Source of the DNA: a virus
IMG/VR virus record: IMGVR_UViG_3300032268_001605
Span: 62,001-126,000 of that record
Length of the DNA stretch: 64,000 nucleotides
Direction: 5' to 3' (one strand)
The notes beneath the pieces are model-generated. The model ran no database searches. It was given only the letters and a program-made list of their open reading frames with translations, and was not told the DNA's origin. This document shows positions 17,271 through 25,726 of this stretch, piece by piece. Numbering within the stretch: position 1 is the stretch's first letter; the number at the start of each line of letters is the position of its first letter. The translations under genes and the position numbers were made by a program.

Positions 17271-17910
17271 TGTCGAAGGTAAATTTATTATCATTAATAA
17301 ATTTTTCAAATTCTTCTTTCCTAAAATATTTTTTGAAAGTGTCATTTGCCCTATCTAAGTTCTGTAATTCCCATTCATTTTTGTTTGATGATTGATAAAT
17401 ATAACTTTCATCATCGTGTATAATTTCAATTACCTTAGAGGATAATTTGTCATAAAAACTTTTTATATTCCCAGTAATTTTATAAAGTTTAGTATCTTCC
17501 CATTTACCTAGTGTATCATTCCAAGATTGAAATAAGATATAATCTGGATTTTCTAACTCATTAGCTTCAATTCTATAAATCATTAAGAAGCGACAAGGTT
17601 TATTAACAAAAGTTTCTAAATCATCAGTGGACTGTAAAAATGATTTTTTCAACCCTATGCTTGATAAAGAATTTATAAATTCAATATTGTCGGATAATAT
17701 ATCTAAATTTACTTTATTTTTGTATTCGTCTTTTGGTAAATTGAAAGATTGAAATAAATCTGATTCTTCTGCGCCAATTGATTTTAAAATATTTTCATAG
17801 AATAGATTCAAAGATTCATTTAAATCTAAATTTGAAATAGATGTTTCTGGATATTCTACTGTTATTAAGTAAGATTCAAAAAAACTACTAAAATTTTTTA
17901 AGTGCTTCAT
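17263..17910 (-). CDS. hypothetical protein with MKHLKNFSSFFES N-terminal motif
   Basis: 215 residues. It starts MKHLKNFSSFFESYL, an excellent example of the recurring N-terminal signature. The rest is an alpha/beta protein with FLMIYRIEANELENPDYI and no known motif. It is transcribed divergently from the gene at 17970, with a palindromic TTTTAATATATATATTAAAA element midway between. Probable packaged internal protein by analogy with T4; function unknown. Confidence 0.6.
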   Translation of the reverse strand: MKHLKNFSSFFESYLITVEYPETSISNLDLNESLNLFYENILKSIGAEESDLFQSFNLPKDEYKNKVNLDILSDNIEFINSLSSIGLKKSFLQSTDDLETFVNKPCRFLMIYRIEANELENPDYILFQSWNDTLGKWEDTKLYKITGNIKSFYDKLSSKVIEIIHDDESYIYQSSNKNEWELQNLDRANDTFKKYFRKEEFEKFINDNKFTFDIK

Positions 17911-17931
17911 TTTATATTTTCAATTAAAATA

Positions 17932-17951
17932 TTTTAATATATATATTAAAA
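17932..17951. promoter_or_regulatory. divergent TTTTAATATATA promoter pair
   Basis: The 20-base palindrome TTTTAATATATATATTAAAA lies 21 bases from the leftward ATG (17910) and 18 bases from the rightward ATG (17970). It offers the same element to both genes. It is the clearest case of the recurring promoter-like motif. Confidence 0.55.
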
Positions 17952-17969
17952 TTAAACAACAGCAATATA

Positions 17970-19391
17970 ATGAAACTTTTCAAAAGCTTTCAACTATTCA
18001 GAGAGTCCTCATTTGTAAATAAAGTACAAGCACAAAATGAAATACAAAAACCTAAAAGTATTTACAAACCTACAAATTTAGTATCAGAAATTTGTGTGTC
18101 TATGATTTTATTGAACAACGAATTCTTAGATAATATTTTAGACAGGGGATTAAAAGCAAGATACTCCGAGAACTCACAAGTTTTTCTTACTGATTTGAAA
18201 AATTTATTGATGGCTAAAAATAGACTTTGTTTAGGTAAACTTGAAAATGATAAATTTGTAGAGGACGTAGAAATCTCAAAAATAAATGGTATATTCGAAG
18301 AGGTTGAGTTTTCTATAGACGAAGATTGGAGTATTTTGAACAGTGCTAGAATCACAGCCAGAAACATTGTAGACAAACTCCTAATGACCGAAAAATTAGA
18401 ATCTGATTTAATTAGAAAGATATATTGGATTGGACCGAATAAAAGTAAAGAGGTTGGCGAAGATATAGTAATCGAAACTGAAGATGGTAAACAATTCGGA
18501 TTCTATCTAAATAAAAATTTAAGCACCACTAAGACTTCTTCATTTCTTACACTAGCTGATGATTTAATCGGAAGCGAGGTAGAACGTTTGTACGGAGAAG
18601 AAATGTTAAAGAAATGGAATAAGCTAGTTCAGAACTGGGTAAGAATTATTTATGATAATTCAAACGAAATGATACAAGCTCAGTTTGAAAAATTTATTCA
18701 ACCGAGTAGATTGGGTGATATCACTTGGTTTGATTACTTTGAAATAAAACATCAAGATCCTAAGTTCAAAAACTTGGGTGAGTATTTCAAAGATTTTGAT
18801 AAAAATATTGTTTACTTCTCTGACTTTTTGGATGAAGTTTGGGATAATAAAGAAAGATATTTCGCATCAGTCGATAAGGCGGTGAAGGAATGGAACGAAA
18901 AGAAGAATTTTCTTTTAAATTCTAAAATTTTGGAACACATCTTGACACAATCAATTCTAAAGACAAATAAATCTGATGTTAAAAAATTGAAAGATGGTAT
19001 GAAATCTGTTTCTGGTAACATCAAGATGAAATTAATTAAAAACATCGTTGAAAAAATGGGTTGTGTTGAGAGGGATATTTATTATTTAGGCAACAAAGGA
19101 AATTCGTTTAATCTACTACCATCAAGGGAATTTTTTAGAGAATTTTACGATTCTATTATTGTTAAATTTGATTATCATGTTAGATTAATAGATTCTGATG
19201 AATTAGAAGATAATAACTTTAAATTCAAAGTTCTTGTTGAGTTAGATGAGAATCCTCTTATTGATTGTATAATAACGGTAAAGTTTACTGGTTCTGAGCT
19301 GAGCAGCAAATTATCCGCTTCTTATAAATTTGAACCAGCTGACAATTTTAATTATTTAGTAACTGAAAAAATGAAAGAATCTGAAAGATGA
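17970..19391 (+). CDS. large protein with MKLFKSFQLFRES N-terminal motif, possible nuclease fold
   Basis: 473 residues. After the N-terminal signature, a region reads YWIGPNKSKEVGEDIVIETE and then DGKQFGFYLNK. This D-hydrophobic-E ... G..(F/Y).L.K arrangement resembles the core of HpaII-like PD-(D/E)XK nucleases. The catalytic Lys position is uncertain, so the nuclease idea is weak. The remainder is helical, with a beta-rich C-terminal domain. The stop overlaps the next start (ATGA), and it heads an operon of proteins with the same N-terminal motif. Probable virion-internal protein. Confidence 0.55.
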   Translation: MKLFKSFQLFRESSFVNKVQAQNEIQKPKSIYKPTNLVSEICVSMILLNNEFLDNILDRGLKARYSENSQVFLTDLKNLLMAKNRLCLGKLENDKFVEDVEISKINGIFEEVEFSIDEDWSILNSARITARNIVDKLLMTEKLESDLIRKIYWIGPNKSKEVGEDIVIETEDGKQFGFYLNKNLSTTKTSSFLTLADDLIGSEVERLYGEEMLKKWNKLVQNWVRIIYDNSNEMIQAQFEKFIQPSRLGDITWFDYFEIKHQDPKFKNLGEYFKDFDKNIVYFSDFLDEVWDNKERYFASVDKAVKEWNEKKNFLLNSKILEHILTQSILKTNKSDVKKLKDGMKSVSGNIKMKLIKNIVEKMGCVERDIYYLGNKGNSFNLLPSREFFREFYDSIIVKFDYHVRLIDSDELEDNNFKFKVLVELDENPLIDCIITVKFTGSELSSKLSASYKFEPADNFNYLVTEKMKESER

Positions 19392-19681
19392 AACATTTAA
19401 GACTTTTTGAAAATTTTGGGGAAGAACTTACATTAGATTATCTAAAGGCTAAATTTCCAATCGAGCTTGATACCAAATATTTAGATTTATTTGGCAGAAA
19501 AAGGTATTATATAAATATCGACGGCGATGTCTATTATTATTCTTTCGATGAAAAAGGGAATCCTAGCTATGGTTATAACAGAATAAAGCAAGTGTTACTT
19601 AATATTTTACAATCAGATAATTTAATTACAGATATTGTTTCTGATACACAATTGATAAAACAATATTTGAAATCTATATGA
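19388..19681 (+). CDS. small protein with MKHLRLFENFGEE N-terminal motif
   Basis: 97 residues. The start MKHLRLFENFGEEL is followed by a compact alpha/beta domain rich in Tyr and Asp (YYINIDGDVYYYSFDEKG), which resembles a small WG- or PepSY-like beta meander. No function is assigned. It overlaps both neighbours by ATGA, which argues for translational coupling. Confidence 0.6.
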   Translation: MKHLRLFENFGEELTLDYLKAKFPIELDTKYLDLFGRKRYYINIDGDVYYYSFDEKGNPSYGYNRIKQVLLNILQSDNLITDIVSDTQLIKQYLKSI

Positions 19682-20406
19682 AAAAACAATTTATATGGAT
19701 TCATGGATTGCCTGGATCGGGTAAAAGTTTTTTAGCCAATAAGATAAAATCTGAAAATACGGATTTCGCACTTTTAGATGACATTGCTAATATTAGCCAA
19801 ATTCAAAATCTAATGGAAGATGGTGAAAATATAATACTTACTTCACCATACTTTGAAAGTTATTTATTTATAGGTAATAATTTTTTAAAATTAAATCAGA
19901 TTTTAGAAGGTAACAATGATTATGAATTAACTGAGTATTGGTTCGAAAATAATCCAAAAGCTTGTATTGACAATCTTAAAAATAGACAAGAACATCATAT
20001 CAAATCAGATAGTATCATTGGTGAAATATATACATTTTCAAAAAACTATAATATACCAAAAAATGTTGAGGTAATCCCTGTATATCAAAAAATGAAACAT
20101 CTAAAATACTTTGAAAATTTTGGTACTAACTATGATTATGATATGATTTTGAGAATCTTGAAGAAGACAAACGGTTGGGGTAATGGATGTTCACAATACT
20201 TTGATGATTTCGAAAATGATTCAAATTATTTTAACAATCCTGAAGATAGTAGTCTATACGCAAATCAATTTCATGTTTACTTAACAGATTTACAAAATGG
20301 AAGATTGAGAGGTCAGTTTCATAAAGTACCATCGGGTCTGAGAACAGGTATCTGGAAAATGTCTATACCAGTTTATAAACCAGCTACAATACAAAAATAT
20401 TTATAA
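19678..20406 (+). CDS. P-loop protein fused in frame to a second protein with MKHLKYFENF motif
   Basis: 242 residues in one frame, but it looks like two genes. Residues 1-138 form a small P-loop kinase-like domain with Walker A GLPGSGKS (10-17). Residue 139 is a Met at 20092 that begins MKHLKYFENFGTNYD, the recurring N-terminal signature, followed by 90 residues of unknown fold with GWGNGCSQYFDDF. Other genes in this operon are joined by ATGA overlaps. Here the junction is CAAAAAATGAA, and with one A fewer the first gene would stop at an ATGA overlap. It may be a real fusion, an internal start or a homopolymer error. Confidence 0.65.
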   Translation: MKKQFIWIHGLPGSGKSFLANKIKSENTDFALLDDIANISQIQNLMEDGENIILTSPYFESYLFIGNNFLKLNQILEGNNDYELTEYWFENNPKACIDNLKNRQEHHIKSDSIIGEIYTFSKNYNIPKNVEVIPVYQKMKHLKYFENFGTNYDYDMILRILKKTNGWGNGCSQYFDDFENDSNYFNNPEDSSLYANQFHVYLTDLQNGRLRGQFHKVPSGLRTGIWKMSIPVYKPATIQKYL

Positions 20407-20408
20407 TT

Positions 20409-21311
20409 ATGAAATACTTATTCACCTTCGAAAATTTTGATTCTCTAAATGAAGAAAGGGGAAGTGCTCAAGCAGTTAAAACAGTAGTGAGGGATATTAT
20501 TTATTTTGTTAAGGATAATGCGTATGGTAGATTCTCACTTCCTTATCACGCATTGACCGATGCTGAAGCCAAAAAGGCGGCAGATCCTAATAGAAAACCA
20601 AAAATGAAAGGTGGTAAATTTCATTATATACCCCCTCGCCCTATTAAAACAAGACTTCAAATGGTGGGTTCAAGCTTTGTTAGGGAAGTTCCGAAAGACG
20701 TAGAAGATGAGAGCGAGTACTATTACGGGATGCCGGATGCTGGATATGAAGACGAGGATGATGACAACACTGAATTACTTTCAACACATAAATATGTTTT
20801 TAATGATTTTCCAGTAAAATTCTCGGTTGAGTTAACAATTCAACATAATAAGAAAATAAAAGGATTTAGAATCAATGCTTCAGCAGGAAGTCATTACAGA
20901 CTAGAAAAGGGGGATAGAGTCGCTTACTATGATATCCAAGTAGAAATACAAAGAAATTTCCAAGAGGACATAAAGCCACACTTATATGAAATGGTTGGTG
21001 AACTCAATATAGATATAGCTCATGAAATGGAACATCTTCTGCAAGAGTATTATGGTGAAGAGTTCGACAGAGATGAAGATGCGACTGGATTTACTTACTA
21101 CACATTGCCAGATGAATTACCAGCACAAGTTGTTGGATTCAAAAGATTATTTGATTTAAAAAGAGTTAGGGACAAATCAGTTAAATTTGAAGATATTGTT
21201 AGACAGTGGTTCATCAAACAACGATATATTTCCAAACTCAGAAGGAATGAAGAGGAGGAAGTCATCAAAAATATTGTTGATGAATTTAAGTCTAAGTTTG
21301 ATCGACTGTAA
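20409..21311 (+). CDS. zincin-like metalloprotease with N-terminal head-targeting-like motif
   Basis: 300 residues. It begins MKYLFTFENFDSLNEE. The helix DIAHEMEHLLQEYYGEE carries HExxH (H205, E206, H209), the zinc-binding and catalytic motif of zincins. A downstream LPDELPAQ helix could provide the third, Glu ligand. A basic/Pro-rich loop and an acidic EDEDDDNTE stretch precede the catalytic domain. A protease delivered with the genome, or one used in head maturation, are both possible. The 3' end overlaps the convergent gene by 20 bases. Confidence 0.65.
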   Translation: MKYLFTFENFDSLNEERGSAQAVKTVVRDIIYFVKDNAYGRFSLPYHALTDAEAKKAADPNRKPKMKGGKFHYIPPRPIKTRLQMVGSSFVREVPKDVEDESEYYYGMPDAGYEDEDDDNTELLSTHKYVFNDFPVKFSVELTIQHNKKIKGFRINASAGSHYRLEKGDRVAYYDIQVEIQRNFQEDIKPHLYEMVGELNIDIAHEMEHLLQEYYGEEFDRDEDATGFTYYTLPDELPAQVVGFKRLFDLKRVRDKSVKFEDIVRQWFIKQRYISKLRRNEEEEVIKNIVDEFKSKFDRL

Positions 21312-22518
21312 TATTATCAATTTTCTGGATAACCAAATTATAAGCACTCTGTAAATCTTCTAAGTCTTTTTCAGTCTGATTAATTAAGATTGTACCGTTT
21401 GGTAATTTTACCTCATATAGATTGATATAACTATCTTCCACCTCACTAGGTATTTCGATTTCTTGAGTCCTATTGATATCATTCGATAGCTGTGTTAATA
21501 ACTGCTCTGGGTTTATTGAACTATCAGAGTTATTTTTGTAATCACTGACTTTCTTTTTACCATAGTCAACTTTATATGTTTCTAAAAAATCTTTGACTTC
21601 TATTGCATCATCTTCACTATTAGCCCTTACACTTACACCATCTATTACAAATGTTTTATTCTCATCCTTGAAATTTCCCAGTTTTCTAAGTTTACTAGTC
21701 ACTTTTTTAAAAATCTTCTGTTTGTTTGCACCACTTATCAGTTTAATTATGAAATCTAATAATTTTTTTACTAAACTTTCTATTCCAGTTAATTTTGACC
21801 AGATACCTAAAATTATATTCATAAATGAGTTAAAAATTATTGATAGAATCGAAAGATTTTTTGAATCCACGATAAGATTTAGTTTTTCAAAAACTACAGT
21901 ATATGATATAATATTTTTTAATTGAGATACTAAAGATAATAATATATCAACTATTGACATCGTATATGAAATTGCTAAAGGTATATTCCAAGGTGGAGCA
22001 GCTATGATTACGGATATAGCTCCTAAAGATGAACCAGCTTGAATTAGAGATGTAGTTGACTTCTTGACGATTGTTTTAGTCTCTCTTATAAAATTGTAGG
22101 AACCTATCTTTATTTCTTTGATAGTCTTTTTAGCTTCAGATTTCAACTCAACAATTTTATCTTTATAAATATTTTTTATTTGTTTAACTTGTTCTGTCGC
22201 TGCTTGTTTACGCCTTTCTTTTTCGGTATTTAACTGTTCCTTTCTTGCCTTTTTTTCTTCAGGTGTTAAATTCAAATTACTAGATCTCTTTTTTTTAAAC
22301 TCTTCATCAATTTTAGCTATTGATTTACTCAGAGATATATCTTCAGAATCGACTATTAAATCAATTTCTATCGCGGAAAATTTTGGATTTTTTTGCTTTA
22401 AAATTTTCTTTATAACATCATCAACTGGTAGTAAAAAGGGACTTATATCAAATTCACTATTAAATCCGAGTTCTTGTAGTTTTTCTACATTCTTTAGTAG
22501 TTTGGTAAATTCAATCAT
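21292..22518 (-). CDS. large coiled-coil and hydrophobic-segment protein
   Basis: 408 residues. Residues about 80-150 are a highly charged coiled coil (EEKKARKEQLNTEKERRKQA). It is followed by a hydrophobic block (about 160-265) with several possible membrane or amphipathic helices (LGAISVIIAAPPWNIPLAIS). The C-terminal third is soluble and ends with a beta-rich YEVKLPNGTILINQTE. The design recalls tail tape-measure-like or structural proteins, but it is short for a tape measure. It is probably a structural or membrane-interacting protein; no family is recognised. A TATATATAAGG element precedes the ATG. Confidence 0.5.
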   Translation of the reverse strand: MIEFTKLLKNVEKLQELGFNSEFDISPFLLPVDDVIKKILKQKNPKFSAIEIDLIVDSEDISLSKSIAKIDEEFKKKRSSNLNLTPEEKKARKEQLNTEKERRKQAATEQVKQIKNIYKDKIVELKSEAKKTIKEIKIGSYNFIRETKTIVKKSTTSLIQAGSSLGAISVIIAAPPWNIPLAISYTMSIVDILLSLVSQLKNIISYTVVFEKLNLIVDSKNLSILSIIFNSFMNIILGIWSKLTGIESLVKKLLDFIIKLISGANKQKIFKKVTSKLRKLGNFKDENKTFVIDGVSVRANSEDDAIEVKDFLETYKVDYGKKKVSDYKNNSDSSINPEQLLTQLSNDINRTQEIEIPSEVEDSYINLYEVKLPNGTILINQTEKDLEDLQSAYNLVIQKIDNITVDQT

Positions 22519-22614
22519 ACCTTATATATATTTTGATTATCTTTTCTTTCAACTATAAGTTAATTTTAGAACTTAATAATTAAAAATAATATAAATAAAA
22601 AAAATATTTATATT

Positions 22615-22830
22615 ATGGGAAAAAATGCAAAAGAACATAGAAAAAAAGTAGCTAAAAGAAATCAAAAAATTAGTGAATCCAAAAAAGTTCAAGAAAAATA
22701 TGCTATGGATTTTCTTATGAGAATGATACAAAAAGAAAAAGAAAAAGGTTTATTCAATAACCCAGTACAACCATTACCTCAAGAACCGAGTGTTGATACC
22801 ACAACAAATTATTCTGGACCACAAATTTAA
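22615..22830 (+). CDS. small basic hypothetical protein
   Basis: 71 residues. The first 50 are lysine-rich and helical (MGKNAKEHRKKVAKRNQKIS), and the end is Pro/Thr-rich. It resembles small nucleic-acid-associated or scaffold-like proteins. It precedes the AAA ATPase gene by 8 bases. Confidence 0.5.
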   Translation: MGKNAKEHRKKVAKRNQKISESKKVQEKYAMDFLMRMIQKEKEKGLFNNPVQPLPQEPSVDTTTNYSGPQI

Positions 22831-22838
22831 ATATTGAA

Positions 22839-23930
22839 ATGAAGTCTAATATCAAAGTTAATCTTAATATAAATAAAGATGATGAGAATTTGAATGATTA
22901 TCTTTATACCTGGTCAGAGTTAGGAACAAGACCTAGTAAAACTTCTATACACGGATTTTTTGATTCTGAGAAATTTTTAAAATATATCGAAGATAATTTT
23001 GATAAATTCGAAATATCTAATTTCACAGACATAATACCAAATGATGATATATCTATTATTAATCAAAGGACATTTTTGAACTTTCAGAATGGTATATTTT
23101 TAACATATACACATCTTGATAAAATACATGAACAAAGTTTAATAACCGATTTGTCTATTTTTTATACACGACACTCAGAAGAAAAAGTAACTGAAATTGT
23201 AAATCAAATATCTAGTTTATCGCTTCAAAATGTGGATGAAGAAGAAGATTTACAAGATAATATCAAAAGTGATTTAAATATACTTGATTATGGTCAAAAT
23301 GGTTTTGAATTAGAAAAGCTCAACGATACTGAGAATTACGAAAATATAGAATACTTTTTCGAAGACTCTATACTCAAGGACACAAAAAGGGTTATTAAGA
23401 GTATAAATAAGAGTAAGAGTGGACTAACTATACTCTGTGGAGAAAGAGGGTGTGGTAAGACAACATTGCTTTCATATATTGCATCAAATTCCAAGAAGAA
23501 TAAAATATTTATACCAAGTACCCTTATAGAAAATTCAATTAACAATTTTGAATTCAGAAAGTTTTTGAAGAAAAATAAAAATGTGATACTTTTATTAGAT
23601 GACGTAGAGTTATATTTCAGTAAGATTTATTCAAAATCAAATTCTTACACCAATAATCTACTTCAATTAGTAGATGGGATATCTGCAAAAGATTTGGATA
23701 TAAATATTATTTTATCTCTGAATTGTAGTATAGAAGAAATTGATAAAAATCTTTTGGAATCTAATTCTCTATTAGATATAATCGAAGTCGGTAAACTATC
23801 AGAAAACAAAGGTAAAGAGTTGTGTGAATTCCTGGATCATAAGAGTTACCTCAAGGGTAAGAATAAAATAATAGATTTTTTAAAAAATAGAGTTTCTAAG
23901 TCCACGAATGTGGAACTAGGTTTCAAATGA
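22839..23930 (+). CDS. AAA-type ATPase, 3' end replaced by an IS605 remnant
   Basis: 363 codons. The N-terminal 190 residues are unknown and acidic. The ATPase part has Walker A GERGCGKTTLL (about 201-211) and Walker B KNVILLLDDVELYF, then a sensor-like IILSLNCSIEEID, which fits an AAA+/clamp-loader-like fold. Just after FLKNRVSKS the frame passes into the end of a TnpB-type element (ST-NVELGFK is element-derived) and stops. The natural C-terminus appears displaced to about 24127-24216. The product may still be stable, but the lid end is altered. Confidence 0.6.
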   Translation: MKSNIKVNLNINKDDENLNDYLYTWSELGTRPSKTSIHGFFDSEKFLKYIEDNFDKFEISNFTDIIPNDDISIINQRTFLNFQNGIFLTYTHLDKIHEQSLITDLSIFYTRHSEEKVTEIVNQISSLSLQNVDEEEDLQDNIKSDLNILDYGQNGFELEKLNDTENYENIEYFFEDSILKDTKRVIKSINKSKSGLTILCGERGCGKTTLLSYIASNSKKNKIFIPSTLIENSINNFEFRKFLKKNKNVILLLDDVELYFSKIYSKSNSYTNNLLQLVDGISAKDLDINIILSLNCSIEEIDKNLLESNSLLDIIEVGKLSENKGKELCEFLDHKSYLKGKNKIIDFLKNRVSKSTNVELGFK

Positions 23931-24126
23931 ACTACTTATCGGTTAAAGACTGATAAGTTTCAGGAGACTTCAGCTCCTTCTTTTTTGGACGTTTCGCCGA
24001 TTTTGCCTGTTAAAACTGGTCTTATTTCATCTCCACGTCTGTAATCGTTGGTTCCCAACGATATATTTTTAATTCCTTCTTTAAGGATATTTTTACTTGC
24101 GTTTAAATCTCTATCTAATTTAGTAC
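23898..24126 (-). mobile_element. IS200/IS605-type right-end remnant
   Basis: Contains the last 54 codons of a tnpB gene on the minus strand, followed by two hairpins: ACTTATC/GATAAGT (23934-23958) and CCAC-GAAT-GTGG (23902-23913). These resemble the subterminal hairpins and the omega-RNA 3' region that overlap the end of tnpB in this family. No tnpA and no left end are visible. The element interrupts the AAA ATPase gene. Confidence 0.65.
23960..24124 (-). pseudogene. tnpB: tnpB C-terminal fragment (RuvC III region)
   Basis: The fragment reads TKLDRDLNASKNILKEGIK and then ISLGTNDYRRGDE..PVLTGKIGETSKKEGAEV, the conserved C-terminal end of TnpB proteins with the catalytic DRD.NAS.NI motif. The zinc-finger Cys residues that should precede it (C..CG) are missing, and the frame upstream decays. 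The rest of the protein is absent. It cannot encode an active nuclease. Confidence 0.8.
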
Positions 24127-24216
24127 TTTTTAAACTTTTTTGAATTATTCAGTAAAATAATTAACAAATTCATCACACAATCTAAATATTTGTGTGTTTT
24201 ACGATTAGTAATATAA
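24127..24216 (+). pseudogene. possible displaced C-terminus of the AAA ATPase
   Basis: After the TnpB remnant, a plus-strand frame reads FLNFFELFSKIINKFITQSK and continues to a stop at 24214. It is helical and of the same composition as the AAA protein, and it has no start codon of its own. It may be the original C-terminal helix cut off by the insertion. This is inference from position only. Confidence 0.3.
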
Positions 24217-24232
24217 AATATATATACATAAA

Positions 24233-24571
24233 GTGAAAAATCTTTCGGATAAAGACATACTGGACTACTTGATGACATCCGAATTCAACGAGGGTTTAAC
24301 CCCAGATGAGTTCAAATTTTTATTACTTAGATTTAGATATCACTATCGAGTAATTTATGGTATTAATCAGAATCTAAGGGTTGAATTAGATGGATCGAAA
24401 AGATCATTGGATGAAAAAGAAATCATTACAAGAAAAGAGATAGATAATCTCAACACCGAAATATGGAGAAGTGAAAAAAAATATAATCAATTGATAAATA
24501 GAAAACTTACTTGGAAAGAAAGAATAAAAGGAAAAATTATTATACAAGAAAATGAAATTAGACGAATTTAA
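24233..24571 (+). CDS. small coiled-coil hypothetical protein
   Basis: 112 residues with a GTG start in the leader ATATATATACATAAAGTG. It is mostly helical and charged, with a predicted coiled coil over residues 45-110. It overlaps the next gene (a membrane protein) by 20 bases, which suggests joint expression. Not recognised. Confidence 0.5.
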   Translation: MKNLSDKDILDYLMTSEFNEGLTPDEFKFLLLRFRYHYRVIYGINQNLRVELDGSKRSLDEKEIITRKEIDNLNTEIWRSEKKYNQLINRKLTWKERIKGKIIIQENEIRRI

Positions 24572-25676
24572 AAAATTAGAAAATACCATTCAAAATCAAG
24601 ATTTTAATAGAAATTACAAGAACATCAATCAGGTGATGCTTTACCTGTCTATTTTTGGACAGTTTGCCTCAATTTTTCTTGCTTATTTCTTAGTATCAAA
24701 AGTCCTATCTAGTGCCATCGAAAGTCCGGTTTTAGTTTCTATTGCCTCTGTAATTTTATTGGGTGGACTTGAATTACTTAAGAGAGAAGTCTTCGACAAG
24801 TTTAGTTTAAATCAACTTAAAACAAAAAGCTTTTTCACTAAAGATGTTTTGCCTCTACTTATAACAAGTACTTTCTTGATATCACTTTCATTTTACTCAT
24901 CCTTAAAGGGAGCAGAGGAGTTCTCATCAAAGGCTGAGGAAATAGAAATAAAAGCAGACACAACATTGAAAAAATATGAAGATAGTCTGACACTGAAGTT
25001 GAATAATGACTTGGCAAAAGTTGACGATGAAATAACACTTCTGAAATCAAAAATAAATGAGAAGGATAAGGAACAAACTGATATTGAATCTTCCGAACCT
25101 ATGAGTTATCAACAAAGAAACCGTGTAAAAGATTTAAAACAAGAAAAATCTGAAATTAAATTAGAAATTACCAAATTAGAAGACTCAAAAAAGGCAATCA
25201 AAGATGGATCAATAGTAGAGATTGAAGATTACAAGAACAACATAGACTCCAAAGTAAAGGATGAGAAAAGGGAAAATAGCACCAACTCATTTTTGTTTGT
25301 TATAATATCGACATTAATAGAAATTTTAATTCTTAGTGGTGTATATTTTAACCAATACTATATTTACAGAAGTTATGATGATTATAGAAAGAAGATTGAG
25401 AAGGATCCAAATTTCCAAAAATGGATAAACTATAACATAGTATTAGATGTGATATTTAGTTCTGAGACTAAAATAAACGACAGATTACCATCAAATAAAA
25501 CAATTCAAGAGTTATGTAAGGTGAATGGATTGATATTATTGAATAAAGATATGATAGAACTCACCAAGCTTTTTGTTTCCTTAGGTATAGTTAAGACTTC
25601 TGGTAGTAGTAAATATATATCAAAATCGAAAGAAAATTCACAAGAATCTTTAAGAATATATTTCAAAATTGATTAA
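24552..25676 (+). CDS. multi-pass membrane protein with internal coiled coil
   Basis: 374 residues. Hydrophobic segments at about 28-50 (YLSIFGQFASIFLAYFLVS), 56-74, 97-116 and 248-268 (FLFVIISTLIEILILSGVYF) indicate four membrane helices. A long charged coiled coil (about 125-235) lies between the third and fourth. The C-terminal 100 residues are soluble and helical, possibly with a winged-helix-like fold. The role is unknown; phage inner-membrane proteins of this layout may act in lysis timing, superinfection exclusion or membrane remodelling. Confidence 0.6.
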   Translation: MKLDEFKKLENTIQNQDFNRNYKNINQVMLYLSIFGQFASIFLAYFLVSKVLSSAIESPVLVSIASVILLGGLELLKREVFDKFSLNQLKTKSFFTKDVLPLLITSTFLISLSFYSSLKGAEEFSSKAEEIEIKADTTLKKYEDSLTLKLNNDLAKVDDEITLLKSKINEKDKEQTDIESSEPMSYQQRNRVKDLKQEKSEIKLEITKLEDSKKAIKDGSIVEIEDYKNNIDSKVKDEKRENSTNSFLFVIISTLIEILILSGVYFNQYYIYRSYDDYRKKIEKDPNFQKWINYNIVLDVIFSSETKINDRLPSNKTIQELCKVNGLILLNKDMIELTKLFVSLGIVKTSGSSKYISKSKENSQESLRIYFKID

Positions 25677-25696
25677 AAATGAGTGAGAGAAACATA

Positions 25697-25710
25697 TTTT
25701 AATATATAAA
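25697..25710 (+). promoter_or_regulatory. candidate TTTTAATATATA promoter
   Basis: TTTTAATATATAAA ends 16 bases before the ATG of the H1-like gene at 25727 and matches the recurring element. Confidence 0.45.
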
Positions 25711-25726
25711 AAAAAAATATTAAGCT

